NCBI GenBank assembly: GCA_964200075.2
Contig: CAXNAA020000207.1
Coordinates: 1 to 24,365 of the forward strand
Direction: 5' to 3'
Origin: Sphacelaria rigidula
Lineage: Eukaryota > Phaeophyceae > Sphacelariales
Length of the DNA stretch: 24,365 nucleotides
Shown piece after piece: positions 11,701 through 18,435 of this stretch. The notes under the pieces were generated by a model. That model ran no database searches, was not told the origin of the DNA, and saw only the letters and a list, made by a program, of their open reading frames with translations. Numbering within the stretch: position 1 is the stretch's first letter; each line of letters begins with the position of its first letter. The position numbers and the translations under genes are program-made.

Positions 11701-14509
11701 AGCAGGAAGCGGCTCATCCTTGATGCGACTCGCTGAACGCATCACGGCGCTCCGCGCTTGGTGATTGATTGCGAGCCTGGTCTGGCGATAACCCGGCGTG
11801 CTCCGTCCCGGCATTTGTAGGGATACGAGGTCAATGGTCTTACACCATGCCATACAATATCATGAGTACCCCCCTGATCCCATCGAGTGGGAATACGGTT
11901 GGTTTGAAATCGATGCAGAGGGAGTTAGTTCACAAGAGGAGAAGTAAAGGCGTGTGTATTTAAACTCGAGAACAGAAAGGAAGCAGAGGTATACGAACTG
12001 GTGAATTAGTTGAAGGGGAGAGGGAGTGATCACCAAGCTGTTTATGTTATATCATTGGATCTGGGAAAACACGTGCACACTGAAGAGGTGGAGGGAGGGA
12101 ATCGTAGTAAACCTTTTCAAGAAAGGAGACAAGGCAGACGCAGGGAATGATAGGGGGGCAACGCTCTTAAGCACCATAGACAAAACATTATGTAAGACTT
12201 TGAGTGATAGAACGGGAACAAATGCTGGAAAATGAAGGTAGGATCACTTCTGGGCAAGCAGGATTTAGACCAAACCGTAGGTGCGTAGACCATGGGTACA
12301 CACTAGGTAAGACTACGCAAGGTAAGATAAACTTGGGGTTAACAACGTACTGCTCATTTCTAGACGTACGGAAGGCCTATGACACAGTTTGGAGAAATGG
12401 GCTGTGAAAAAGCGGAGGAAAACTGGGATCAGAGGAAAAGTATGAAGAGTGGCGACTAAGATGACAGAATGTAGGGGAAGTGCCATTATGCTAGGTCGGG
12501 AAATAGTGATGTACGTTGATACTTTACCATGAGTTGCACAAGGATGTACGTTATCACCCACCTAATTCAAGGTATAAACTGATGATATGATAGTAGCAGT
12601 AGAAGCAGCAGAGCAAGGCGTCAAGGTGAGGGAAGATGCGGTGTCGGGGTTGATGTTGGCGGATGATTTCGTGGGGATACCAAAAATACCAGAAGGGTTG
12701 CAAAGACAGACAGCGCTCTAGAATACACTCAAAAATGGGAATGTAGAGCGAATGGAAGCAAATGCGCGGTAGTTAGACGTAAAAAAGATAAGGAGAATCC
12801 GTTAGATTTCAAATGGAAGTGGGGGGAAGAGGAATTTCCAATCGTGGATCGGAGTACATACAATGGCGAAGAGATATAAAAGCTGTTGTCATGGACAAAG
12901 TAAAAGAAAAAAAAGCAGATATAGGCAGGACGGACGTGATTCCAAGAGAGTCGCACCTGGACACTAGGATTGAGAGGTGTAATCTAATGAACGAGATTGT
13001 ACCAACTCTTGAATATGCAGAAGAAATATGAGGAGGGAACGCGAAGTTGGTGAAGCATCTGTGACTGGAACACTACAGATGATGGGAGCTAAGAAATTAA
13101 TCGGGTGCACGAAGACGACAAATAATATAGTATTGAGAGCAGCATCGGGAATGTAACCACTTGAAACAAATACGAAGCCTGAAAATATTGACATGACAAT
13201 ATGAAGTAAGAAACAAATCGAGGAACATATTTTCAGCAATGGTTGGTAAGACTATATGGAAGGAAGTAGCAAACGGGCAGACTGGAATAAGGTAGAATAG
13301 CGTACTCGACAAAGTATGGAAGGATACAGGAAAAACCAGGACAAGATGACCTCCATGGGTGAAAGTAGGCGGTACAAGACAAGGGTAAGAGACATGATAG
13401 AAACAGGGAAGAAATAAACGCTGCGACGCAACGCAGACGAGGAAGAGCACCTGTTGATATACGGGGGGTTCAGAGAAGGTATAGGGATGAAAGCCTATCT
13501 GGCATGACCGAACGAATCTCGCGAAAAAGTTGAAAGTTTGATTTGGAATGGGGGACCTACACGCGCCTAAAAGAAAAGGAGGTGTACCAGTAGTCAGGTG
13601 GAGGAGGATGTTGATGCGCAGAATTGCCCCTGTGGCAAATCAATAGTCATATAATGGGAGAATCTGAATTATTCAAGGGGGAACGGGACGTGTGAGAGGG
13701 GGGAAATTTGGGTGGAAAAGAAGGTAGCATGAATTCGCATCGTGTAATGAATTATAGCGAAAAAACGGTCGCTATACTAGCAGATGGTAGTTACAGGCGG
13801 CGAAACAGGAAGAGCATAGGTTATGTAAAGGGTTTAATGTAACGTACGTAAAAAACGTAAAAAGTGCCTTGATGTTGGAGGTGTCTCTCCACGAGGAGTA
13901 GCAACGGTGCGCTGACTCTGAAGGGATGCATGCTCAATGATGACTTGAATTCACTTGAAGCAAGCGAGTAATCAACTCCTGCCCCCGCCCTGTGCGCCTT
14001 TTATGTAGACTTTTGTAATCATTTGTCACCCAGAAATCTATTTTGTTGTCTTTCAGTGTACATACCACAGTCTATCACGAAGAACTTGCTCTGAAGTTCA
14101 TCTTGGAGCTACATGCTTCATCGTGGACATTGATTGTGTAACCCATCCCCCCCCCCCCCCCCCCCCCAAATCCCCCCGCCCGGGGGGAACCCCGCCTTCC
14201 CCCCCCAATGGGACGCAATTAACCTTTAACTCCGGAAGTTCACGTTCAGGTCTCGCATTGATATCATGTGCCTACTGGTCTCTCTTTCTCTTCCCCTTCC
14301 CCGTGTCCGCCGCTTCGCCGAACATCGATTGACCTGTCCCGGACATGTAAATCCAGGTCAAGAAGTTCTTCGATGACCACCCGATGCCCAACAACGAACG
14401 CAAGTTGTCGCAAATGCTGGAGACGATGGCGATCAACGTGCGCTTCTTCGAGACCATGGCAGCTTCCCCGCTGTCGACAGACGAGTTCTGGCAGTCGCTC
14501 AAGGTCTGA
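914..14509 (+). CDS. Puromycin-sensitive aminopeptidase-type M1 metallopeptidase, C-terminal half (8 exons, 5' partial)
   Basis: Eight exons (914-1046, 1897-2028, 5464-5616, 5986-6140, 6378-6534, 8274-8428, 9986-10148, 14357-14509) join in one open frame of about 400 residues that ends at TGA. The order of motifs matches the C-terminal ERAP1_C-like helical domain of PSA/NPEPPS-type M1 aminopeptidases: the NLPLLYTTS strand segment, DWIKINAGQ, the DRASIVSDAYALVKGG helix, GWEPQDTDGHSGKLLR, ARFDAHVE, a WEFFQANFERI segment and VKKFFDDHP near the end. These enzymes are zinc exopeptidases that remove N-terminal residues from peptides, usually in the cytosol. The GAMEN and HEXXH catalytic motifs lie upstream, outside the window. 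The C-terminus is about the usual length. No internal stop or frameshift is seen, so the gene looks functional. A related M1 member (ERAP- or APM1-like) cannot be fully excluded. Confidence 0.9.
1047..1896 (+). other. Intron 1 (850 bp, GT-AG)
   Basis: The intron opens with GTTAGA and closes with GGAACAG, and lies between phase-0 codons. I see no gene, RNA or clear repeat in it. Open frames on both strands are short and resemble nothing known. Confidence 0.75.
1897..2028 (+). CDS. Aminopeptidase exon 2
   Basis: The exon is 44 codons in phase 0 on both sides, with acceptor GGAACAG and donor GAG|GTGAAG. The peptide contains ESDWIKINAGQHTLMRVLY and EMIRRLEVGIQDLTMVPE. The W-[IV]-K-[IL]-N-x-G pattern, then an aromatic strand (RVLY, normally YRV.Y or FYRT.Y), is diagnostic for M1 aminopeptidases just before the C-terminal helical domain. 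The donor was chosen so that VPE joins the DR of exon 3, which matches the spacing in the human enzyme. Confidence 0.88.
2301..2660 (+). repeat. Possible diverged tandem duplication, period about 220 bp
   Basis: The stretch starting CATGTGCTGTAGCTGTCATT (about 2303) resembles the stretch starting CATGTGTATGCTGTAGTTGT (about 2518), and similarity continues through GTTTG and GTGCTGTTGAAAA-like segments. The match is patchy, with many substitutions and small gaps, so the call is tentative. Confidence 0.4.
3705..4145 (+). repeat. Diverged direct repeat about 360 bp apart
   Basis: GTACACGTTCCAGTGACCAC with the following GTGTTTAGGGGCGTCGCCAT (from about 3713) aligns with GTACGTTCCAATAATACTTC and GTGTGTTCAGGGGCATCTCC (from about 4073). 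Both continue into TTTGT(A/C)...TAACCA-like sequence. G-rich flanks also correspond. A third, weaker copy may begin near 3578 (ATAATACCTCTCATCACGCG). Confidence 0.45.
4389..4414 (+). repeat. Poly-C tract interrupted by one A
   Basis: Twenty-five C residues are broken only by A at 4398, followed by a pyrimidine-rich CTCTCCTCCTCTCC stretch. It is a simple sequence repeat within intron 2, and its exact length is prone to sequencing error. Confidence 0.8.
5464..5616 (+). CDS. Aminopeptidase exon 3
   Basis: The exon is 51 codons in phase 0, from DRASIVSDAYALVKGGKM to LLGLEK. It matches the first helices of the ERAP1_C domain, where family members carry DR..L..D.F.L...G. The acceptor (GTGAAG at 5458-5463) has a weak pyrimidine tract compared with the others in this gene, but it keeps the frame and the family spacing. 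The donor is AAG|GTAGGT. Confidence 0.87.
5617..5985 (+). other. Intron 3 (369 bp, GT-AG) with a TTG microsatellite
   Basis: The intron opens with GTAGGT and closes with GCACGACAG. Most of its 5' half is the trinucleotide repeat listed separately. The rest holds no recognisable feature. Confidence 0.8.
5666..5712 (+). repeat. (GTT)n microsatellite
   Basis: About fifteen uninterrupted GTT/TTG units lie in intron 3, followed by imperfect TTTGTTGTTGG units. The opposite strand reads as a run of Asn or Thr codons, which explains the asparagine-rich open frame there. It is not a gene. Confidence 0.9.
5986..6140 (+). CDS. Aminopeptidase exon 4
   Basis: The exon reads VLKADENMYSNFCKMAAE, then the highly characteristic GWEPQDTDGHSGKLLR, and ends ATIIELLA plus two bases of a split Thr codon. 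The G-W-x-P-x(5)-H-x(3)-LLR pattern is one of the best conserved in PSA-type C-terminal domains. I place the donor at AAC|GTGGGT (6141) rather than GTACAT (6145) because only the former keeps frame with exon 5. Confidence 0.87.
6141..6377 (+). other. Intron 4 (237 bp, GT-AG)
   Basis: The intron opens with GTGGGT and closes with CGACCCAG, and is the shortest of the gene. It contains a tRNA-like stretch near 6222-6290 and a TTGG-rich tail before the pyrimidine-rich acceptor region. Confidence 0.78.
6215..6290 (+). repeat. tRNA-like sequence with B box
   Basis: GGTTCGAGG at 6279-6287 fits a Pol III B box, and TTAGCTTGTATC near 6226 weakly resembles an A box at a tRNA-like distance. Stem pairing is incomplete, so I treat it as a possible SINE head or tRNA relic, not a tRNA gene. 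Confidence 0.3.
6378..6534 (+). CDS. Aminopeptidase exon 5
   Basis: The acceptor is GACCCAG and the donor CAG|GTGAGA. After the completed Thr it reads FSSDSKQVQSEAKARF, DAHVENPKEGKALPSEY and VPVYKIVLKSGGQAEFDQ. The EA..RF..H pattern and the following 'P.Y..V...G' segment match the helical repeats of M1 C-terminal domains. The phase-2 entry and phase-0 exit agree with exons 4 and 6. Confidence 0.87.
6681..6895 (+). repeat. SINE-like repeat, copy A (sense)
   Basis: A pyrimidine-rich body starting GGTTTTTGTTTCTCAG leads to GGCGAGTTG...CCGTTTTGTTTAACTCG. Then comes the best conserved core, CACGGCTGGGTCCCTCGGGG (6819-6838), then GTGCGACAAAC and a tail of CAAT units (CAATCAGTCAATCAATC). The same order of blocks occurs on the - strand at 7645-7945 and 9442-9760. 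No protein is encoded. The CAAT tail suggests a 3' end like that of a short retroposon. Confidence 0.6.
7459..7507 (+). repeat. tRNA-like boxes
   Basis: TGGCGCAGTGC (7459-7469) is one base from the A-box consensus and GGTTCGACCC (7496-7505) is a good B box. GGCGC and GCGCC flank a possible D loop. The T stem does not pair well and no acceptor stem is visible, so this is a relic or SINE head at best. Confidence 0.3.
7580..7599 (+). repeat. (TG)n microsatellite
   Basis: About ten TG units in intron 5 follow a GGTGGTGGTAGTGG stretch. It is a simple sequence repeat without other signals. Confidence 0.85.
7645..7945 (-). repeat. SINE-like repeat, copy B (antisense)
   Basis: Read on the - strand it starts near 7945 with GGTTTTGTTTCTTCTATTTT, continues pyrimidine-rich, and reaches CAGCGAGCC and the core CCACGGCTGGGTCTCTCGGG (7695-7714 on the + strand). 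It ends with GTGTGACAG and decayed CAAT-like units (to about 7645). It aligns block for block with copies A and C. The phenylalanine-rich open frame on this strand follows from the pyrimidine bias. Confidence 0.6.
8274..8428 (+). CDS. Aminopeptidase exon 6
   Basis: The acceptor is TGCTCTGCAG. The exon reads LMTLLDLCETQAERKMIYL, then SIGSCPTEALKRQVLEW and LQDFFYPLG, and ends with two bases of a split codon before GTGACG. It corresponds to the family segment in which helices covering 'E..R...LG...P.L....L.....' precede the short loop leading to the penultimate helices. The downstream frame at 8431 stops at once, which supports the donor. Confidence 0.85.
9442..9541 (+). repeat. TTGATT/ATTCATTG simple repeat (tail of SINE-like copy C)
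   Basis: About 100 bp of imperfect TTGATTGG, TTATGGATTCA and TTCATTGA units. On the - strand these are CAAT units directly after the conserved end of SINE-like copy C, so they look like its expanded 3' tail. Confidence 0.75.
9542..9760 (-). repeat. SINE-like repeat, copy C (antisense)
   Basis: Read on the - strand it starts near 9760 (GGGGTTTTGTTTCTTC) and continues through a T/C-rich body to CACCGAGTG and TTTTGTTTCATCTCGGGGCC. It then reaches the core CCACGGCTCGATCCCTAGG (9561-9579 on the + strand) and GAAGTGCGACAACCAATCA. It is the copy with the longest CAAT-type tail. The core contains a B-box-like GATCGAGCC only when read on the + strand. Confidence 0.6.
9986..10148 (+). CDS. Aminopeptidase exon 7, ending at a GC donor
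   Basis: The acceptor is GTGCACGCAG. With the two bases from exon 6 it opens with Ser and reads VSSSGKLGQDLTWEFFQANF, ERIKGMLGKASPSLMDAVI and FTEESKMKE. The W.F...N......K pattern is typical of the end of M1 aminopeptidases. No GT donor gives the family spacing here. The sequence GAG|GCAAGC at 10149 does, joining KMKE directly to VKKFF. I therefore call a GC-AG intron. Confidence 0.83.
10419..10437 (+). repeat. Short (TTG)n repeat
   Basis: Six TTG units lie in intron 7. It is the same motif as the longer repeat in intron 3. Confidence 0.8.
11960..13850 (+). mobile_element. Degenerate non-LTR retrotransposon (LINE), reverse transcriptase and C-terminal part
   Basis: Translated pieces in changing frames follow the order of a LINE ORF2. 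The RT fingers carry WREGIVVNLFKKGDKADAGN and TLLSTIDKTLCKTL. The palm has GQAGFRPNRRCVDHGYTLGK and YCSFLDVRKAYDTVWRNGL, then QGCTLSP, then the catalytic block GLMLADDFVGIPK at about 12650-12690. Further on are SHLDTRIERCNLMNEIVPTL, GAKKLIGCTKTTNNIVLRAA, DEEEHLLIYGGFREGIGMKA near 13440-13500 and a Cys-rich CPCGK motif near 13630. Several frameshifts and stops, for example near 12215 and after 12405, show it is dead. The usual FADD is LADD here. I do not see the 5' part with an endonuclease. It lies in sense inside the last intron. Confidence 0.88.
14147..14210 (+). repeat. Poly-C tract and GC hairpin near the last acceptor
   Basis: Twenty-one consecutive C (14147-14167) are followed by CCCCCCGCCCGGGGGG (14172-14187), which can form a 6-bp stem with a 4-base loop, and further C runs. 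It sits about 150 bp upstream of the exon 8 acceptor. The exact length is uncertain because such tracts are error-prone. Confidence 0.75.
14357..14509 (+). CDS. Aminopeptidase exon 8 (last exon)
   Basis: The acceptor is AAATCCAG at 14349-14356. The exon reads VKKFFDDHPMPNNERKLSQ, MAINVRFFETMAASPL and TDEFWQSLKV, then TGA at 14507-14509. The FF..HP.P...R...Q motif followed by a final amphipathic helix is the normal C-terminus of PSA-type enzymes. The AAG|GTCTGA at the end resembles a donor, but the length already fits the family, so I take TGA as the true stop. Confidence 0.87.
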   Translation, partial: VKKFFDDHPMPNNERKLSQMLETMAINVRFFETMAASPLSTDEFWQSLKV

Positions 14510-15590
14510 GCCAGCTGAGGGCGTTTCGATGTGCGGAGCAAGACGTATACGAACAGGCACGAGCGGCAGTCAAGTGTGTTGCTCGTGTCTGTATTTTCGC
14601 TCTTGTGCCGCAAACAGGAATCTGAAGCCTTGAGATGATCTCCTGTAGACGTTTTCTGTTTGTTGGCATCATTCGTCTTCTGTTGTTCTAGTCTCTCTTC
14701 TCTCTCATGAGTTGTTCGGAGATTCGGTGGAGTCCATGCCGTGAATTTTCGTCGAAGTCTTGCCCGAATTTGTTTCCGCTCTTCCTCGCTTGTCGTTGGC
14801 GGTATCCACGGTGTATTATATATGGGGCTGGTGTTACCGGACAAAGAAGAGTGAGAGAAAGAGTGCATGAGGGCGTGGTCGAGCTTTGTTCTTCGGGCGC
14901 TGAAGGCGTTCGTTCGTCGGAATAGATACTGCAGAGGGTGTGTGTTGGATTCTGAGCCGTACTTTATTTGTCACGATGGTGAAGCTTTTGTTCTTCGAAA
15001 GCAATGAATTTGGTGACAAACCAACAGTTGACGAGATCGAAAAATCCGATGTTGGTTCTGTAGGATGTCGTTTTTAGCTTCCTTCTTTTTCCGCCCAAAA
15101 CTTGTTCGCGTCGGTGGCCGTTTCGGGACTATGGTGGTTCTGTGCAGGAAGGCCCTTGTGCCACTGTATTACAGTCGTGTTCGTATCGTCGAAGCAACAT
15201 AATGAAGTACCTTTCGCGCGCTCCCTCCCTGCGAAATTCAGCGGATGTACTCTGGCAGCTGAAACCCAACGTGATCCGTGCGAGGGCGGTTCTTTGAGAT
15301 GATGACCGACGACCCGAACTTTGGTTCACGAGTGAAACCCGATTTTGCACATGAGGCAATACATAAATTTAGGCGCTTACGGAGAAAAACGTGTGACGCT
15401 TCGCAGGAGGTATACCACGCAGGAATTGCTGAGAATGTACGGAGGGTGCTATAAGGTGCTATCGCCAATAAATGCTGTTGATGCTGGTAATCCTCTTTTT
15501 TCGCCTTCAGGTTGCCCATTCAGCGTAAGTCGCTCGCTATTTTATGTATGGCTACGAGCTGGTTCATGCTCATCACCCTAAAAACAATCA
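14510..15590 (+). other. 3' flank of the aminopeptidase gene, no further gene seen
   Basis: The 3' untranslated region must begin here, but I cannot place its end because I see no convincing polyadenylation signal. Open frames on both strands, including a long antisense one across exon 8, resemble no family. No repeat stands out in this stretch. Confidence 0.55.
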
Positions 15591-15598
15591 TCGGCAAA

Positions 15599-15892
15599 AC
15601 CTCACGCCGTTTGAAGGAGTTAGACTCTGAGATTTTGCTCAAATTTTCTATGAGTTCTCGTGCAACTCCCGAAGATCGAGTTTTTTTTCCTTCCAACTTT
15701 GTGACGTTTTTCACCGTTTTCGGGGGTCCCAACTTTCTCGGGGAAACTTCGAGCCAGTCGGACCCCCGTAAAACGGCACATATGTATTAAACAAACCTCG
15801 TTCATCAAACCTCGTTCATCCAAAGTTGCGGAATGAGCCATGATGTAGCTATGCAAAATTTCGGGGTCTAACTCCTTCAAACGACGTGAGGT
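15599..15892. repeat. Inverted repeat pair, 40-bp arms
   Basis: Arms at 15599-15638 and 15853-15892 are reverse complements with 36 of 40 positions matching. Both contain CGTTTGAAGGAGTTAGA. Similarity extends weakly beyond the arms. The two arms explain why open frames on opposite strands share the peptide TSRRLKELD. No transposase is encoded, so this may be two members of a repeat family inserted head to head, or a foldback element. Confidence 0.7.
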
Positions 15893-16310
15893 TTTTCGTG
15901 TTTGTGCGATGAATTCTGCCGTGCCCCAGTAAAACCGCAAACTCCTTGATTTTAGTGCGAAAATGGCGCTTTTGGGCCTATTTTGACGTGAACATGAGAA
16001 TTCAAGCACTAGTTCATCGAGTTTCGCCACGAAAGTTTATGGCTCCTTAGGTTATTCGGCGACAGCTCGTTTGCGAAAAAATAAGAAAAAATTAACTGCC
16101 GGTTCTCTGCGGTCCCACAATGCAGACTAATTCGAAAAACGACTTGGATCCCGTGATACCCCTCGAGAACGATAAGAAATTCAAGAAGTAAAAACACCTC
16201 GTCCATCGCAACATGCGTAATGATCCATAGCATATTCGTTCAAATCTTGAGAGTCTAACTCCAACTATCTGCGTGAAGCTTTGCGCATTTGTGCGAGGAC
16301 GTGAGCTTGA
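15790..16310 (+). repeat. Two diverged direct copies of a repeat unit, spacing about 390 bp
   Basis: CTCGTTCATCCAAAGTTGCG through GGGGTCTAACTCC (15811-15875) aligns with CTCGTCCATCGCAACATGCG through GAGAGTCTAACTCC (about 16198-16263). The match continues through GTGTTTGTGCGATGA against GCATTTGTGCGAGGA and TTGATTTTAG against TTGGTTTTAG. The first copy is also the right arm of the inverted pair at 15599-15892, so three members of one family lie together. A perfect 14-bp duplication, AAACCTCGTTCATC, sits at 15793-15820. Confidence 0.6.
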
Positions 16311-16351
16311 AACGTGCAACTCTCAACTACTTGGTTTTAGCATAGGGAGGG

Positions 16352-16597
16352 ATGCTACGGTAGGGGTGCACATATATTTTCTGAGGTTTAAATTGTTAGG
16401 AGCCCTTTATCTCATCCAAAACACGTCTTATGAAATATGTGAGAGTACCCTAGGATTACTAGTCCAACGTGTTAGGGGTGTCCCAAATGAATTCGCAAAC
16501 GGAGGTGCCCTGACCCATGTTCTTGTGCATCTAGAATTTTCAGGAGCCCCTGAACCAGACAAGATTTCGCGCAAAAAGTGCACCCCTACCCTAGCAT
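16352..16597. mobile_element. Small element with imperfect terminal inverted repeats
   Basis: ATGCTACGGTAGGGGTGCAC (16352-16371) and its reverse complement at 16578-16597 match at 19 of 20 positions. Inside, TTAGGAGCCC on the left loosely mirrors GGGGCTCCTGAA on the reversed right side, so the symmetry goes deeper than the ends. The ~246-bp length, AT-rich inside and lack of coding sequence are MITE-like. I could not identify a clear target-site duplication. Confidence 0.5.
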
Positions 16598-16603
16598 TGC
16601 TCT

Positions 16604-17020
16604 AAAAACGTTTTTTTAGCGAATTTAAGGTCAAGACAATGAAAATTTTATCATGTTTCGAGGCTCTCGACCAAACTTTGTACATGTGCTCCTTGGACTG
16701 TTCCGGAACGCGTCGTATTAATAAAAAACAGTACACTGGTAAAGAACCAATTTTGGGGAATTTTGGGTGTCCGAACGGACGCCAAAACGGTTACGAAATT
16801 GTTTTTTGACCTAGGACCGCAACACTTCGGTGATCGAAATCCAAATTTCTATGGCGTGTAGCAGTTGTCAATCCTTATCAGTAGCAGGTGAAAAAATGGA
16901 ACCATATTTCGAAGATTTGGTTTAGATGCGAAGATTTTATTTCTCTGGGTTTCTCATCCCCAATAACGGATCCATCCGCAATTTGTAAGATCCCGTGTTT
17001 TGAGTGCAAGATGCGTGTGA
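16604..17020 (+). other. AT-rich stretch left of the gypsy element, no feature recognised
   Basis: If the retrotransposon were complete, this interval would hold gag coding sequence and, further left, an LTR. I see neither: reading frames are short, and I found no match by eye to the sequence right of the chromodomain. A small palindrome, GTCCGAACGGAC, lies near 16772. The retrotransposon therefore looks truncated on its left side. Confidence 0.45.
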
Positions 17021-17400
17021 AGCAGGGGTGCTCTGGGGCATCACGTCGTGTCAATGGCTCAACAAGTGCCAACTCATGTGCAGAGAGTCTTTGCTCGTTT
17101 GGAGCATAAAAAGAGCACAACCACCCCGCCGCAATTGGTTGCTGCGATATAAAAGCATGCTGAGCATGCGGCAGGCACTTGCCACTGTCGGGGCCGGGTC
17201 GGCCATTACGCGCGCGATTGCCCAATGTCTTCCTGTGGAAAGTCTGAGCAGTCTCATGCCGCGCGCCATAAGCATCGTCAGCATAAGGGCAAAATGCGAG
17301 GTAATCGGGGTGGCGGCGGCGGATCCTTCGGCGGTGGAGGGTCGCAGTCGAGTTCTAAGCAGCAGCAGGGGCAGCGGCGTCAGCATGTGTCTGGTTCTGT
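17021..17400 (+). pseudogene. Gag C-terminus with degenerate zinc knuckle
   Basis: The frame holding ATG 17054 reads MAQQVPTHVQRVFARLEHKK and reaches an in-frame TAA near 17148. It then continues KHAEHAAGTCHCRGRVGHYA up to RDCP (17196-17224). This is a CCHC nucleocapsid knuckle in which the second Cys is displaced (CHCR where CxxC is expected), followed by a basic, Gly/Ser/Gln-rich tail typical of nucleic-acid-binding gag ends. The large capsid part of gag is not visible upstream. Confidence 0.65.
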
Positions 17401-17699
17401 GTCCGGCGCCGCTGTAGGTGCTGCTGCTCCGCAACGGGCGGTGCAGCTGGGACCGACTTTTACAATGTCGAACACTGCGCCGGCGCCGGTGGTGGCGCCG
17501 GTGGCGACACCAGCAGCAGCGCCAGGCTCGACGCCTGCTGACGCGCTGGTCGGAGGTTCGCCAAATTCTCGGTCTGCTGGCTGGGGGTCATACCCACCGG
17601 CGGTGCCATTTGAACCTGCCGCGGTGTCTTCGCCTGCGCAGCTTGCGCAGCCGTGGCGTCAAGTAGGATTAGCGGCGCATCGGTCGGCACATAAAGTGC

Positions 17700-18034
17700 C
17701 AGTGGAGTTCGCGCACAGGTACGTTCCTGCGGAGCTGTGTCTTCCAAATCAATGGGAGCGTGGAGCCATTGCGGTTCGGGCTACGTGGGATTCTGGCGCC
17801 CACTTGACGGGTCATGTGAGTCTATCGGTACAGATTGTAGAGGTGTTGGAGTGCCTTCTCCCGGGTGTGCTGCTGCGCAAAGCGTTCGCTTGGGGTGTGG
17901 TAGGCGGTCACCGCGTCGGGTCAGCATGTTTTCGTCACAGAGCGTACTGTTCCGCTGCAGGTGACTTTCACGACTTCCTGGGGGGCGGCGTCGTTGCCTC
18001 CGATCTCGTTTGCGATCATGCCGGGGTAGGCTGA
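17700..18034 (+). pseudogene. Retropepsin-like protease remnant
   Basis: In the same frame as the zinc knuckle, WDSGAHLTG (catalytic DSGA at 17789-17800) matches the active-site loop of retroviral-type aspartic proteases. It lies about 185 codons after the knuckle, behind an Ala/Pro-rich linker. The expected downstream strands are hard to follow in this frame, so a frameshift close behind the active site is likely. Confidence 0.6.
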
Positions 18035-18151
18035 CGTCATTCTTCTGGGGTTGCTGATGCTTCAGGATCTTGGAGTCGACGCTCGGCGGTTGTGAGACTC
18101 CATGAAGACGCGGATGTCTCCGCCTGACCCACGCTTGGAGACGCCCGCCTT

Positions 18152-18435
18152 TTGGGCGATCGTCGCGCGAGCTTGTCGGTGGATGCTTTTCAGGAGGCTG
18201 GGGGGCAGGTGACCGAGGACCGGGATGCGGTTGTGGAACGCTCGGTAGAGCGCGGCCCGCAGATGTTCATGGACCCGGCGAAAGAGGAGTCCGCTCGGAA
18301 GGTCGCGCTGGAGGCGAGCATGACGGATGCTGTGGCGAAAGACCTCAGCGTCCCAAAAGCGGAACGCCTGCGCCGCATATTGCATCGCCGCGTCAACGCG
18401 TTTCCTTGTGCGCTGCGGGGTGACCCCCTGCGCGC
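18152..18435 (+). pseudogene. Pol linker segment before the reverse transcriptase
   Basis: This segment reads DLSVPKAERLRRILHRRVN and then RGDP, the usual lead-in to gypsy RT. The frame then changes close to 18427, where a C-run (GACCCCCTG) has probably gained or lost a base, and the RT continues in another frame from about 18436. A long open frame on the opposite strand here is a shadow. Confidence 0.6.

Larger units (their letters stand above)
10149..14356 (+). other. Intron 7 (4208 bp, GC-AG) with nested LINE
   Basis: The intron opens with GCAAGC and closes with AAATCCAG. It contains a short TTG repeat at 10419-10437, a decayed LINE in the sense direction (about 11960-13850) and a C-rich hairpin-forming tract at 14147-14210. 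From 10440 to 11950 I recognise nothing beyond a small duplication of GGTGGACTAC at about 11070-11090. Confidence 0.72.

Noticed and set aside
14272-14868. 198-codon open frame on the - strand overlapping the last aminopeptidase exon
   Set aside because: The + strand encodes a convincing M1 C-terminus there, and the - frame resembles no family.
17225-18034. A stand-alone Gly/Ser/Ala-rich host protein
   Set aside because: The frame begins right after a CCHC knuckle and contains the DSGA protease motif, so it is gag-pol of the gypsy element.
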